Shown: positions 26,116 through 37,910, counted from the stretch's first letter. The stretch is 64,000 bases of DNA from Psychroserpens sp. (GCA_017643165.1 JAEPNY010000002.1:993016-1057015); one strand, 5' to 3'. The notes: generated from the letters alone by a model not told the origin. Made by a program: numbers and translations.

Positions 26116-26499
26116 ATGAAAAAATATTTACCGATCATTTTTAGAATTGCAGTCGCAATTATTTTGATTCAAACACTCCGATTTAAATTTACAGGACACG
26201 AAGACAGTATTTATATATTCACGCAAGTTGGCTTAGAGCCAGTTGGACGAATAGGTATAGGTATTGCAGAATTAGTCGCTGGACTATTATTATTATTTAG
26301 AAAAACAGCCTGGTTAGGCGCCGTACTGACTCTTGGAATCATAGGAGGCGCAATAATGATGCATCTTACAATTCTTGGAATAGATGTTAAAGGTGATGGT
26401 GGTGTTCTATTTTATACTGCGATAACTACGTTTGTCCTATCGTTAATAGTGCTTTATTTCTATCGAAAAGACATTCCTATTCTAGGCAAAAAATTTTAA
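26116..26499 (+). CDS. DoxX-like small membrane protein
   Basis: This 127-residue protein has four hydrophobic helices: residues about 5-22, 48-63, 66-85 and 100-118. It contains RIGIGIAELVAGLLLLFRKTAWLGAVLTLGIIGGAIMMHL, typical of the DoxX/DoxD-like family. Members are inner-membrane proteins with loosely defined roles in redox or respiration. It is a single-gene unit, divergent from the gene at 25190 and overlapping the convergent gene at 26496 by 4 bases. Confidence 0.8.
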   Translation: MKKYLPIIFRIAVAIILIQTLRFKFTGHEDSIYIFTQVGLEPVGRIGIGIAELVAGLLLLFRKTAWLGAVLTLGIIGGAIMMHLTILGIDVKGDGGVLFYTAITTFVLSLIVLYFYRKDIPILGKKF

Positions 26500-27236
26500 G
26501 CCTCGACTTCGGAATAGCTCAGTACACGTTCAGGCTCGTCTTCAAGTCGCGATTGTAAATAGAAAAACACAAACGCGGCAACAAGAAATACCGAGTATAC
26601 CACATTTAAAGTGTTATCATAATCGGTAATATAGTAATACGCTATTTGTATGACTTCCGAAAAAACGATGAATATGCAACCTATTAGCAGATTCATAGAT
26701 TTCTTCGTGTCTTTATACATATAATTGATTAAAGATAAACTCACTAATATCATAATGAGCGCATTGTAGAATAACTCTATAAAATAGGCATAATCTAATG
26801 GCGTACTTGAAATAGACAGATCTGTAATCATATAGGTCACGAATATGCCTAAGGTTGCAAGCAATAAAATTTGAATCGGAAAGCGCGTAAGCGCTTTTTT
26901 GATATCCATTAATGATAAGACCCTTCCTATTAAAAAGACATAAGAAAGCATAAAAAATGAATTCCCAACTATATAGTACATATCTAAGGGCGCGTCATCA
27001 GCAGGCAATAAATTGAAAGTAAAATAATTATAGACTTCCGCCGTAGTGAATAATAGTAAGAAAAGAATAAATAATATATGCTTTGATTTCACCGAAATGA
27101 AATAAAGTAATGCCAATAACACTAAGGTAAGTGCCTTAACGCCAAATGCTTCTAGCTCCCAACCCAGGGACTGAAAGCCCAGGAATAGGATACTCAAACA
27201 GATAATTGTAATCCCAAATATCTTAGTTAATTGCAT
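26496..27236 (-). CDS. Multi-pass membrane protein, function unknown
   Basis: The 246-residue protein has about eight hydrophobic helices and a short acidic tail (RLEDEPERVLSYSEVEA). I recognise no motif. Like the protein at 25190 it starts with a helix, has short loops and ends with a cytosolic tail; the two may be distant paralogs (both have a conserved-looking SLVFADVLNYICQLYVYYW / IFIVFSEVIQIAYYYITDY segment late in the chain). It overlaps the DoxX gene tail by 4 bases. Confidence 0.7.
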   Translation of the reverse strand: MQLTKIFGITIICLSILFLGFQSLGWELEAFGVKALTLVLLALLYFISVKSKHILFILFLLLFTTAEVYNYFTFNLLPADDAPLDMYYIVGNSFFMLSYVFLIGRVLSLMDIKKALTRFPIQILLLATLGIFVTYMITDLSISSTPLDYAYFIELFYNALIMILVSLSLINYMYKDTKKSMNLLIGCIFIVFSEVIQIAYYYITDYDNTLNVVYSVFLVAAFVFFYLQSRLEDEPERVLSYSEVEA

Positions 27237-27258
27237 AATTTACTCTTTAATAGCAAAG

Positions 27259-27266
27259 CAAATATA
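27259..27266 (-). promoter_or_regulatory. Candidate -7 element for the gene at 26496
   Basis: The minus strand reads TATATTTG, an exact match to TAnnTTTG, 22 bases before the start codon at 27236. No -33 TTTG is seen at the expected distance. Confidence 0.4.
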
Positions 27267-27333
27267 TACAAAAATTACATATAAACGAATAAAAATGCAT
27301 TTTATCGATATAATTTAACAATTTGTAGGAATT

Positions 27334-29328
<1,995 letters not shown>

Positions 29329-29388
29329 TTAAAAGGAACATTCTAAGTTATCTTTTTACCTTATATTTAAAGCATCTAATATACTAAA

Positions 29389-31653
29389 ATGTACCTCAAA
29401 AAATTCCTAGTACTTTGTGTTTTTATCAGCTTTTTATCAAGTTGTACATCCGAAAAACAGATTACTGATAATCCTTCAATAATACCTATACCCAACCATC
29501 TAAATATAAACGAAGGTAAGTTCGAATTAAATGCTGAAACGACAGTCATGTATCCAAAAGAATTTGAGATTACGGGTGCCTATGTTACAGACTGGTTAGG
29601 AATAAAACCATTCTTAAAATCGGTAGATAATAACCAAATTGTGTTTGTCAAGGAGGACTCTATATCGAACCCTGAAGGTTATGCTCTTGAAATCACTGAA
29701 GATCATATAACCATCAAATCTTCAACCGATCGCGGTGCTTTCTATGCCGTACAATCCCTTCGACAACTAATGCCGCCAACTCTAGAAGTTGAAAAACTAC
29801 AAGATCCAATAAAGATGCCTTGCTTGATAATTACAGATGAACCTAGGTTTCAATATAGAGGAATGCATCTTGACGTTGGCAGGCATATGTTTTCAACGAA
29901 ATTCATCAAAAAATACATTGATGCTATGGCCATGTTAAAAATGAACACATTTCATTGGCATCTCACCGAAGATCAAGGCTGGCGTATAGAGATTAAAGCG
30001 TATCCAAAGCTGCAAGAAATAGCGGCTTATCGCAATGAAACCTTAATTGGTCATTACAGCGACCAACCTCATCAATTTGATGGTGAACGTTATGGTGGAT
30101 ATTACACTCAAGAGGAAATCAAAGATATTGTCGCTTATGCGCAATCCAGACATATCACAATTATACCTGAAATTGAGCTACCAGGACATGCACAGGCCGC
30201 CATTAGTGCGTATCCAGAATTAGGATGCACTGGAGAGCAAGTTCCTGTCGCTACGAAATGGGGTGTTTTCGAACATATTTATTGTCCGACAGATGAGACC
30301 TTTAATTTTTTAGAAAATGTATTTGATGAAGTTATCGATCTATTTCCTGGCGAATACATCCATATTGGTGGTGATGAAGCGCCTAAAATCAATTGGAAAT
30401 CCTGCCAAAAATGTCAAGAACTTATACAAACTGAAAACCTCAAAGACGAGCATGAGCTTCAAAATTATTTTATCACACGAATTGAAAAATATCTCAATTC
30501 TAAAGGAAAACAGATTATTGGTTGGGACGAGATCCTAGAAGGCGGTTTAGCGCCTAACGCTACGGTGATGTCATGGCGTGGTATTAATGGTGCTATTGAA
30601 GCAGCAAAACAAAACCACAATGTGATTTTGACACCAACGTCTCATTGTTATTTCGATTATTATCAGTCTACAAATGAAAACGAACCTTTGGCTATAGGTG
30701 GTTATTTACCACTCGAAAAAGTTTACAGTTTTAATCCAATACCAGAAGAGTTGAATGAAAGTGAACGCCAGTATGTCTTAGGAGCCCAAGGTAATATCTG
30801 GACCGAATATATGCCGACCTCATCACAAGTAGAATATATGGCGTTTCCAAGAATGCTTGCCATGAGCGAAGTCGTTTGGTCAAGAAGCAATCAAAAAGAT
30901 TATTTAAATTTTGTTAAGCGACTCGAAGACTTCCATGAAAGGTTAGATATTCTAGATATTAATTATGCCAATCATCTTTATGAAATTGAGGGCAATATTT
31001 ATACAGAAAACGGTCAGACGTATTATGCATTACAGACTTTAATTGATGATAAAACAATACGACTTGCGCTAAATGGGTCTGATCCTAAACCGGATTCCAG
31101 AATTTATACGAATCCTATTGTCATTGATACGAGTGTAACCATAAAGGCGGCGGTTTATATTGATCGTGACATATTAAGTTCAGTTTTCACTGAATCGATC
31201 AATTATCATAACGCAGTTGGAAAACCAATACACATAGATAAGGAACCACACGCCTCTTATTCCGGAAGCGGAGCTCAAGGATTAATCAACGGTATATTGG
31301 GGAGCTCTAAACGCTATGGCGACAAAGAATGGTTAGGGTTTTGGGGTGAAGATATTGAGATTACAATTGATCTTGGTGAAGAAGTGGATATTAAAACTGT
31401 AAAAACACGATTTCATAACGGTAAAGGACAATGGATATACGCTCCTGAAAAGGTTAAACTAGAGTTAGATAATGATCTATTAGTATATGATGTTGCTCCC
31501 AGTGATGACGTGCTTATTCCAATAATATTTAAAACAAATCAACGCTCGCGATACATTAGATTAAGAGTTCCAAATTACGGGGTCATTCCAGATGGAAAGC
31601 AAGGAGCAGGTAACAAGGCATGGACCTTCATCGACGAAATTATCATTAATTAA
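29389..31653 (+). CDS. GH20 beta-N-acetylhexosaminidase, lipoprotein
   Basis: The signal peptide ends in a lipobox (SFLSSCTSEK), so the enzyme is membrane-anchored. A GH20b domain (about 30-150) precedes the GH20 TIM barrel (about 155-510). The catalytic aspartate-glutamate pair is D329-E330 in HIGGDEAPK; other hallmarks are GMHLDVGRHMF, FHWHLTEDQGWRIEIK and PEIELPGHAQAA. The C-terminal region (about 620-754) has a chitobiase C-terminal-like piece and a discoidin/F5-8-type carbohydrate-binding fold. It should cut terminal N-acetylglucosamine or galactosamine from chitin or glycans. It leads a glycan-degradation operon with cutC and a beta-mannosidase. Confidence 0.96.
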   Translation: MYLKKFLVLCVFISFLSSCTSEKQITDNPSIIPIPNHLNINEGKFELNAETTVMYPKEFEITGAYVTDWLGIKPFLKSVDNNQIVFVKEDSISNPEGYALEITEDHITIKSSTDRGAFYAVQSLRQLMPPTLEVEKLQDPIKMPCLIITDEPRFQYRGMHLDVGRHMFSTKFIKKYIDAMAMLKMNTFHWHLTEDQGWRIEIKAYPKLQEIAAYRNETLIGHYSDQPHQFDGERYGGYYTQEEIKDIVAYAQSRHITIIPEIELPGHAQAAISAYPELGCTGEQVPVATKWGVFEHIYCPTDETFNFLENVFDEVIDLFPGEYIHIGGDEAPKINWKSCQKCQELIQTENLKDEHELQNYFITRIEKYLNSKGKQIIGWDEILEGGLAPNATVMSWRGINGAIEAAKQNHNVILTPTSHCYFDYYQSTNENEPLAIGGYLPLEKVYSFNPIPEELNESERQYVLGAQGNIWTEYMPTSSQVEYMAFPRMLAMSEVVWSRSNQKDYLNFVKRLEDFHERLDILDINYANHLYEIEGNIYTENGQTYYALQTLIDDKTIRLALNGSDPKPDSRIYTNPIVIDTSVTIKAAVYIDRDILSSVFTESINYHNAVGKPIHIDKEPHASYSGSGAQGLINGILGSSKRYGDKEWLGFWGEDIEITIDLGEEVDIKTVKTRFHNGKGQWIYAPEKVKLELDNDLLVYDVAPSDDVLIPIIFKTNQRSRYIRLRVPNYGVIPDGKQGAGNKAWTFIDEIIIN

Positions 31654-31654
31654 T

Positions 31655-32353
31655 ATGTTATTAGAAATCTGCGCTAATTCTTATCAGTCGGCATATAATG
31701 CCCAACATGCAGGTGCACATCGCATCGAGCTATGCAGTGAATTATCGGTTGGTGGGATCACACCTAGTCACGGACTCATAAAGCAAGTCATTTCAGAATT
31801 AACAATAGATACCTTTGTACTCATTAGACCTCGAAGCGGAAATTTCAATTACAATGATTCCGAATTTGAAGTAATGAAAACTGATATTGAATTTTGTAAG
31901 TCTGTAGGTTGTCATGGTATAGTCTCAGGTGTTTTGAATGCAGATCAAACATTAGACCTCAAGAGAACCTTAGAATTAATAGAACTAGCAAAGCCATTAT
32001 CTTTTACCTTTCACAGAGCTTTTGACCTTGTTCCAGACCCTTTGCAAACATTAGACCAATTAATTGAACTAGGCGTTGATAGAATATTGACCTCGGGACA
32101 ACAAACTAAAGCAATAGATGGATTAGATTTACTCATCGAGTTAAATAAAAGATCACAAGAAAAGTTGATTATACTTCCGGGAAGTGGTATCAATATAAAT
32201 AATGTCACCAGCTTCAAAAACAGCGGGTTTAAAGAAATTCATTCCTCTGCTTCTAAGGTAGTTTCAAATAACCAATCTGGAATTTTTGATACTCAGCTGA
32301 CGGTTTCAAGTATGGATAATATTACAGCTATTCTAAACAGAATTCATGAATAA
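31655..32353 (+). CDS. cutC: CutC family TIM-barrel protein
   Basis: I start at the ATG one base after the hexosaminidase stop, giving MLLEICANSYQSAYNAQHAGAHRIELCSELSVGG, the classical CutC beginning; an in-frame upstream ATG lies inside the hexosaminidase gene and is not needed. Other family blocks are LIRPRSGNFNY, GCHGIVSGVL, FHRAFDL and ILTSGQ. The 232-residue protein is cytosolic. CutC was first named for copper tolerance, but that role is disputed and the enzyme activity is unknown. Its location between two glycosidases suggests a link to sugar metabolism. Confidence 0.93.
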   Translation: MLLEICANSYQSAYNAQHAGAHRIELCSELSVGGITPSHGLIKQVISELTIDTFVLIRPRSGNFNYNDSEFEVMKTDIEFCKSVGCHGIVSGVLNADQTLDLKRTLELIELAKPLSFTFHRAFDLVPDPLQTLDQLIELGVDRILTSGQQTKAIDGLDLLIELNKRSQEKLIILPGSGININNVTSFKNSGFKEIHSSASKVVSNNQSGIFDTQLTVSSMDNITAILNRIHE

Positions 32354-34838
32354 ATACTTTATCATATCAATTGTCATTATTGTCCTATTTAGCTGCACAC
32401 CAAAACATGATGTACCTGTAACGACATCCATTGATAATAATTGGAAATTCAAATCTATGACCGACAGTATTTGGTTTGATGCTACGGTTCCAGGGAATAT
32501 CCACTCAGATTTATTACGCCATAATATTATTCCACATCCATTTATAGGAGCTAATGAAGACAGTATACAATGGGTTTCTAAGAACGGATGGGACTATAAA
32601 ACCAGATTTAATATTGATCAAAATATATTAGAACAACAACATATAGAACTTAATATTGAAGGTCTTGATACATATGCCGTTGTAGCATTAAACGACAGTG
32701 TTATTTTGAAATCAGATAATGCCTTTCGATCGCATTCGATAGACATAAAAACACTTCTTAAACCCTCCAATAAATTAGAGTTACTATTTCTACCAACAGA
32801 ATTCTATGAGAAAAGTAAAGCATCACTAGTCTCTTACCAACTACCAGAGGGAAATCGAATTTTCACCAGGAAAGCGCAATTTCAATATGGTTGGGATTGG
32901 GGACCAATCTTAAATACCAGTGGAATTTGGAAACCAATCAGCATAACCAGTTGGAACGATTTTAAATTTCAAAATGTTCATACTAAAATAACGGAACTAT
33001 CAGATTCGATTGCACATATTTCCTTTGATGTAAGGTCAAATAATTCATTCGAAAAACCCGTCTCCTATGAGGTATTTGTTAATGATGAGCTGCACAAAAT
33101 TTTCGAAGATATTCCTATTGATTCGATTCCTGATTTAAATATATCAATTGAAAATCCGCGTCTTTGGTGGCCACATAATCTGGGTGAACCGTATTTATAT
33201 GACCTCAAATTGATCGCCAAGGACAATCGACGAATCCTGGATAGTATCGCGTTTAAGAAAGGACTACGCACTGTAGAGCTTATTACCGAAAAGGACAGTC
33301 TTGGTGAATCCTTTTACTTTAAGATCAATAAGGTTCCGGTCTATATGAAAGGTGCCAACTATATACCACAGAACAGTATGCAAAATCAGGTAATCGATTC
33401 ACATTATGAACGGCTATTATCTGATGTTGTTGATGCTAATATGAATATGCTTCGAGTTTGGGGTGGTGGCATTTATGAGAATGATATTTTTTATGAATTA
33501 TGCGATGAAAAAGGCATCCTCATTTGGCAAGATTTCATGTTCGCCTGTGCTATGTATCCTGGAGATGAAGCATTCCTGAATAATGTGCGTATAGAAGCCC
33601 AGCAACAAGTGGAGCGCTTAAGAAATTATGCGTCTGTAGTATTATGGTGCGGAAATAATGAAAGCTCAGAGGGCTGGCATCGTTGGGGATGGCAAAGTGG
33701 TCGTTCGGAAAAAGAAAAAACTAAAATTTGGAATAACTATCTTAAACTCTTTGATTCCGTCCTTCCAAATACCGTTAATAAAATGACTGACATTCCTTAT
33801 TGGGAATCATCACCAAAATATGGTCGTGGTAATCCAAAATATGAGTTTGAAGGTGATGCTCATGACTGGTGGGTATGGCATGATGCTTATCCCTTTGAAC
33901 ACTTTGAAGAAAAGGTGCCACGATTTATGAGCGAATTCGGATTTCAAAGTTTTCCTAGTTATGAAGCTATCCGATATATCAATCAGAATGACACCATAGA
34001 AATCACTTCAGAAGGATTTAAAAATCATCAGAAGCATCATCGTGGATTTGAGCTTATTGACACGTATATGTCTAGAGATTATCCAGTTCCTACAAATGCT
34101 GAAGACCATGTCTATGTGAGTCAACTCTTGCAAGCCTATGGCATGACTAAAGGTATTGAAGCGCACCGACGCGCAAAACCCTATAATATGGGAACCTTAT
34201 ACTGGCAACTTAATGACTGTTGGCCTGTTGTATCCTGGTCAAGTATTGATTTCTTCGGAAACTGGAAAGCTCTACACTATAAAGCAAAGAAAAGTTTTTA
34301 CAACACTATTGTTTCTACAAAAAGAACGAATAGCACCTTAGAATTTCATATTATTAATGATGAACTTAAAGAGATTGAAGATCAACTGAATATTTCTGTA
34401 ATTGATTTTGATGGTAAGGAGGTTTGGAATGCAGCTACCTCTGTATTAGCACCTGCAAATAGTTCAGAAGTTTATTATTCTCTGAGTTTAGAAAACCCTG
34501 ATTTAGATAAGAGGAGCATCGTAATCATGTCCACATTTAATGATCAAACTCGATTAACATATCTGGTACGACCTAAAGATCTTAATCTCAAAGAAGGAGC
34601 AATTGATTACGACATAAATAAAACTGAAACAGGGTTTGATATTACATTACAAAGTACAACCTTACAAAAGGATGTATTTCTTGATACAAAGGCCAAAGGC
34701 CACTTTAGCGATAATTATTTTGATCTTATACCAAATGAAAGCGTAACCATCTCTTTTACGAGTAAGAATGAAACTTTAGACGATCTCAGAGTTCGCTCAT
34801 TAAACCGATTAATTGAATCAACACCGAACGGCCTTTAA
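32346..34838 (+). CDS. GH2 beta-mannosidase, lipoprotein
   Basis: A lipobox (IVLFSCTPK) anchors the 830-residue enzyme. The GH2 layout is sugar-binding jelly roll (about 25-190), immunoglobulin-like domain (about 195-295) and TIM barrel (about 300-640), followed by C-terminal beta domains. The acid/base glutamate is E439 in WCGNNESSEG, and the nucleophile is E530 in MSEFGFQSFPS. Features such as QYGWDWGP, RVWGGGIYE and LYWQLNDCWPVVSW are characteristic of beta-mannosidases. It should remove terminal beta-mannose, as in N-glycan cores or mannans. It overlaps cutC by 8 bases and the convergent prmC by 21 bases. Confidence 0.95.
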   Translation: MNKYFIISIVIIVLFSCTPKHDVPVTTSIDNNWKFKSMTDSIWFDATVPGNIHSDLLRHNIIPHPFIGANEDSIQWVSKNGWDYKTRFNIDQNILEQQHIELNIEGLDTYAVVALNDSVILKSDNAFRSHSIDIKTLLKPSNKLELLFLPTEFYEKSKASLVSYQLPEGNRIFTRKAQFQYGWDWGPILNTSGIWKPISITSWNDFKFQNVHTKITELSDSIAHISFDVRSNNSFEKPVSYEVFVNDELHKIFEDIPIDSIPDLNISIENPRLWWPHNLGEPYLYDLKLIAKDNRRILDSIAFKKGLRTVELITEKDSLGESFYFKINKVPVYMKGANYIPQNSMQNQVIDSHYERLLSDVVDANMNMLRVWGGGIYENDIFYELCDEKGILIWQDFMFACAMYPGDEAFLNNVRIEAQQQVERLRNYASVVLWCGNNESSEGWHRWGWQSGRSEKEKTKIWNNYLKLFDSVLPNTVNKMTDIPYWESSPKYGRGNPKYEFEGDAHDWWVWHDAYPFEHFEEKVPRFMSEFGFQSFPSYEAIRYINQNDTIEITSEGFKNHQKHHRGFELIDTYMSRDYPVPTNAEDHVYVSQLLQAYGMTKGIEAHRRAKPYNMGTLYWQLNDCWPVVSWSSIDFFGNWKALHYKAKKSFYNTIVSTKRTNSTLEFHIINDELKEIEDQLNISVIDFDGKEVWNAATSVLAPANSSEVYYSLSLENPDLDKRSIVIMSTFNDQTRLTYLVRPKDLNLKEGAIDYDINKTETGFDITLQSTTLQKDVFLDTKAKGHFSDNYFDLIPNESVTISFTSKNETLDDLRVRSLNRLIESTPNGL

Positions 34839-35684
34839 CATTCGATCTTTACCTGACATGTCCTTAATCAATTCAATAGTCTCAAATTCATAAGCTGCCA
34901 CAAGCTCAAGCATAGCAGTACCAAGATATTCATTGATCTCAAAATACAATATCCCTTTTGGTTTTAAATGATCAAGTGCAAATTCACATATCGATCGATA
35001 AAACACAAGAGGATCGTTATCGTCTACAAATAATGCTTGGTGTGGTTCATGATCCAACACATTCGGTCGAATCTCAGATTTCTCAGAATTGCGTACATAA
35101 GGCGGATTCGAAACAATAACATCGAATGACGAATGATCGATAGTCAAATCACTATAGTCCAATATATCCGACTTTATAAAAGATATATCTACATCATTCA
35201 ATTCTGCATTCTCTTTTGCAGTCTTTAAAGCATCCTCCGAAATATCAATTGCTGTAACTTGAGCATTTAACAGGTGCTTCGCTAGGGTAACTGCGATACA
35301 ACCCGAACCTGTTCCAATATCAAGAATCGTTAATTTCGAATCATTCGAATGCGATGAATAATCGGTTATTATTTTGGACACCAACTCCTCAGTTTCAGGT
35401 CGTGGAATCAATGTATATGAATTGACATTAAATGTAAGTCCATAAAATTCCGTAGACCCTAGAATATATTGTATTGGTTTATACTGTTTAAGATCACTCA
35501 ATGCCTGGAATAACGGCTGTTCCTCTAATTTAGTAACAGCATATTCTGGGTTCATTATCATGTCCAATGGTTTCAGACTTAGATAATGCTCTATGAGCCA
35601 ATTAAAAAAACTAGTAACTTCATTAGGATTGTAGAGGTTATCTAGTTCTTGATGGAAGATATGTTCAATATCCTTTAATCTCAT
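34818..35684 (-). CDS. prmC: Peptide chain release factor N5-glutamine methyltransferase
   Basis: PrmC methylates the glutamine of the GGQ motif of release factors RF1 and RF2. The SAM-binding motif is ILDIGTGSGCIAVTLA, and the catalytic NPPY is in DVIVSNPPYVRN. An N-terminal helical substrate-binding region (1-85) includes QYILGSTEFYG and LIPRPETEEL. The length is 288 residues. Its stop codon region overlaps the end of the convergent beta-mannosidase by 21 bases. It overlaps the upstream GNAT gene by 4 bases. Confidence 0.96.
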   Translation of the reverse strand: MRLKDIEHIFHQELDNLYNPNEVTSFFNWLIEHYLSLKPLDMIMNPEYAVTKLEEQPLFQALSDLKQYKPIQYILGSTEFYGLTFNVNSYTLIPRPETEELVSKIITDYSSHSNDSKLTILDIGTGSGCIAVTLAKHLLNAQVTAIDISEDALKTAKENAELNDVDISFIKSDILDYSDLTIDHSSFDVIVSNPPYVRNSEKSEIRPNVLDHEPHQALFVDDNDPLVFYRSICEFALDHLKPKGILYFEINEYLGTAMLELVAAYEFETIELIKDMSGKDRMLKAVRC

Positions 35685-36199
35685 AACGATTTAGTCATCC
35701 AGACACCACAAGAATAATGTCCAGTATTACCTAGAGGACCATCTAGATGATCAAACCCCGTTTGTTCATAGATATGAATTGCCGCTTTCAATTGGGAAGC
35801 CGATTCTAAATAACATGTGCTATAACCCAAGTCTTTGGCTGCATTCAAACATCGCTGGATCATTTGTTTACCTAATCCAAGCCCTCTTACCTTAGGAGAA
35901 AAATACATTTTCTGAAGTTCACAGATATTTCCTTCAAAGTCTTTAAGCTGCTTAATTCCACCACCTCCAAGTACTTCACCATCCTTATCTACAACAAAAT
36001 AAACTTCGCGTTCGCTTTGATAAGACTCATACATTCTCGGTGTCTCGAAATCTTCATAAGCCGTACCTACTAAAGGTAATCCGAACTCAGGAAAGCAGGC
36101 TTTTATTACTGACTCGAGTTGCGCATTATCTTCGGGCTGAATTTCTCTAATTGTGATATTATTTGAACTCACTTTATTATAGTATTTTTGCTGGACCAA
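35681..36199 (-). CDS. GNAT family N-acetyltransferase
   Basis: The 172-residue protein has a single GNAT domain. The acetyl-CoA-binding motif A is in YFSPKVRGLGLGKQMIQRCL (R/Q-x-x-G-x-G/A type), preceded by VLGGGGIKQL and followed by TCYLESASQLKAAIHIYEQTGF. The substrate cannot be told. It overlaps prmC by 4 bases and is transcribed away from ribD. A relation to modification of translation factors or other proteins is possible given prmC, but this is only a guess. Confidence 0.85.
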   Translation of the reverse strand: MVQQKYYNKVSSNNITIREIQPEDNAQLESVIKACFPEFGLPLVGTAYEDFETPRMYESYQSEREVYFVVDKDGEVLGGGGIKQLKDFEGNICELQKMYFSPKVRGLGLGKQMIQRCLNAAKDLGYSTCYLESASQLKAAIHIYEQTGFDHLDGPLGNTGHYSCGVWMTKSL

Positions 36200-36301
36200 G
36201 TTACGCTAATTAGGGCACACAAGTCAATGACTATACTGTTAATCTTATTAACATCACGATGCTTCAAATGGCCACAAATGATATAACTATCATATAATTT
36301 A

Positions 36302-37306
36302 TTGCAGACTAACGAACATTACATACAGCGTTGCATTGAAATTGCCAGAAACGGATTAGGTTCTACTGCACCAAATCCAATGGTAGGTTGCGTTATTGTA
36401 CACGACAATAAGATTATTGGTGAGGGATATACCAGTCCTTATGGAGGTCCTCACGCTGAAGTCAATGCTATAAATGCTGTTAAAGACACACATCTTTTAA
36501 ATGAATCTACCTTATTTGTCACCTTAGAACCTTGTTCCCATTATGGAAAGACGCCTCCTTGTAGTGATCTTATCATAAAACATAAGATTCCAAAAGTAGT
36601 TATAGGTTGTATTGATGATAATGAACAAGTAGCTGGAAAAGGAATTGCCAAGCTACGAAATTCTGGCTGCGAAGTTACTGTTGGCGTATTAGAAAATGAA
36701 TGCAAAGAACATCATAAGCGATTCTTTACTTTTCACAATAAAAAACGCCCTTATATCATATTAAAATGGGCAGCATCTAAAGATGGTTTTATTGCTCCTT
36801 TACATAAATCTGAAAAAAAACCTGTTTGGATCACAAATTCATATTCAAGACAATTAGTTCATAAATGGCGTGCTGAAGAACAGGCGATACTTGTAGGTAC
36901 AAATACCGTCGTTGAAGATAATCCGAGTTTAACAGTACGAGACTGGACTGGAAATAACCCGATTCGCTTCGTATTAGACCAAAACAATCGTTTATCTAAA
37001 TCATATCAGGTCTTTGATGACACCGTTGAAACTCACTTAATTTCAAATCAACACATTGATTTTAATAGTCCCATTGCTGTACAGATTGCACAATACTTAT
37101 ATGACAAGGATATAAATTCAGTTATTGTAGAAGGTGGTGCAAGAACCCTAAATACATTTATCGATGAAGACCTCTGGGACGAAGCGCGCATATTTTTAGG
37201 CAATATGGAATTTTCTAAAGGTATTGAAGCACCAAAAATAAACGGGGTATCAATTTCGGAAACACAAATATTAGATGACAAATTACAGATCTATGTCAAA
37301 AATTAA
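36302..37306 (+). CDS. ribD: Bifunctional riboflavin biosynthesis deaminase/reductase
   Basis: RibD performs two steps of riboflavin synthesis: deamination and then reduction of the pyrimidine intermediate. The N-terminal zinc deaminase has GPHAEVNAI (H-A-E) and PCSHYGKTPPCSD for zinc. The C-terminal reductase (about 150-334) has ILKWAASKDGFIA and IVEGGARTLNTFI. The start is a TTG codon giving MQTNEHYIQRCIEIARNGLG; no ATG is available close by. The stop lies inside the start region of the next HAD gene, so they are coupled. Confidence 0.94.
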   Translation: MQTNEHYIQRCIEIARNGLGSTAPNPMVGCVIVHDNKIIGEGYTSPYGGPHAEVNAINAVKDTHLLNESTLFVTLEPCSHYGKTPPCSDLIIKHKIPKVVIGCIDDNEQVAGKGIAKLRNSGCEVTVGVLENECKEHHKRFFTFHNKKRPYIILKWAASKDGFIAPLHKSEKKPVWITNSYSRQLVHKWRAEEQAILVGTNTVVEDNPSLTVRDWTGNNPIRFVLDQNNRLSKSYQVFDDTVETHLISNQHIDFNSPIAVQIAQYLYDKDINSVIVEGGARTLNTFIDEDLWDEARIFLGNMEFSKGIEAPKINGVSISETQILDDKLQIYVKN

Positions 37307-37910
37307 AGCACTCATATTCGATTTCGGTGACGTGTTTATCAATTTGGACAAGGAAGGCGCAATGAAGAATGCCTTAAACTTGTTTGAATTAGATCAATTC
37401 CCGGAAGAATTGTTTGCCATTAATGCTTTATACGAACAAGGATTAATGTCGACGAATGAGTTTCTAGATTTTTATAAGGATAATTTCCCAAGGTTGACCA
37501 AAGACCAAATTATTGATGCTTGGAACTATATTTTAAAGGATTTCCCGATGCATCGACTTGACTTCATTAAAGAATTAGCACAAAAGAACAACTACAAGCG
37601 TATCCTTTTAAGCAACACTAACGAATTACATATTCAATGGATAATGGATCGAATTTCTTTTTATGAAGAATTTAAAAACTGTTTTGACGCATTTTATCTC
37701 TCTCATGAAATTGGGATGCGTAAACCCAATGATGACATTTATAATTTCGTACTAGAACAACATAGCCTTAATGCGGCGTCTTGTTTATTCATCGATGACA
37801 CTAAAGAGAATACCGATACAGCTAATGCCTTAGGTATTCATACTTGGAATATTGATGAGACCTCCGAAGACATTGTAGATTTGTTCAACATTAACACACA
37901 CCTATTTTGA
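37293..37910 (+). CDS. HAD-family hydrolase
   Basis: The protein begins MSKIKALIFDFGDVFINLDKEG, with the HAD nucleophile aspartate in LIFDFGDV; motif II is LLSNTNELH and motif III/IV is IGMRKPNDDIY then CLFIDDTKENTDTA. These make it a subfamily IA phosphatase of about 205 residues, with the substrate not visible. An ATG 18 bases upstream would add MTNYRS. It overlaps ribD by 14 bases and the DMT gene by 4. Because one riboflavin-pathway phosphatase step is often done by a HAD protein, a role with RibD is possible but unproven. Confidence 0.88.
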   Translation: MSKIKALIFDFGDVFINLDKEGAMKNALNLFELDQFPEELFAINALYEQGLMSTNEFLDFYKDNFPRLTKDQIIDAWNYILKDFPMHRLDFIKELAQKNNYKRILLSNTNELHIQWIMDRISFYEEFKNCFDAFYLSHEIGMRKPNDDIYNFVLEQHSLNAASCLFIDDTKENTDTANALGIHTWNIDETSEDIVDLFNINTHLF

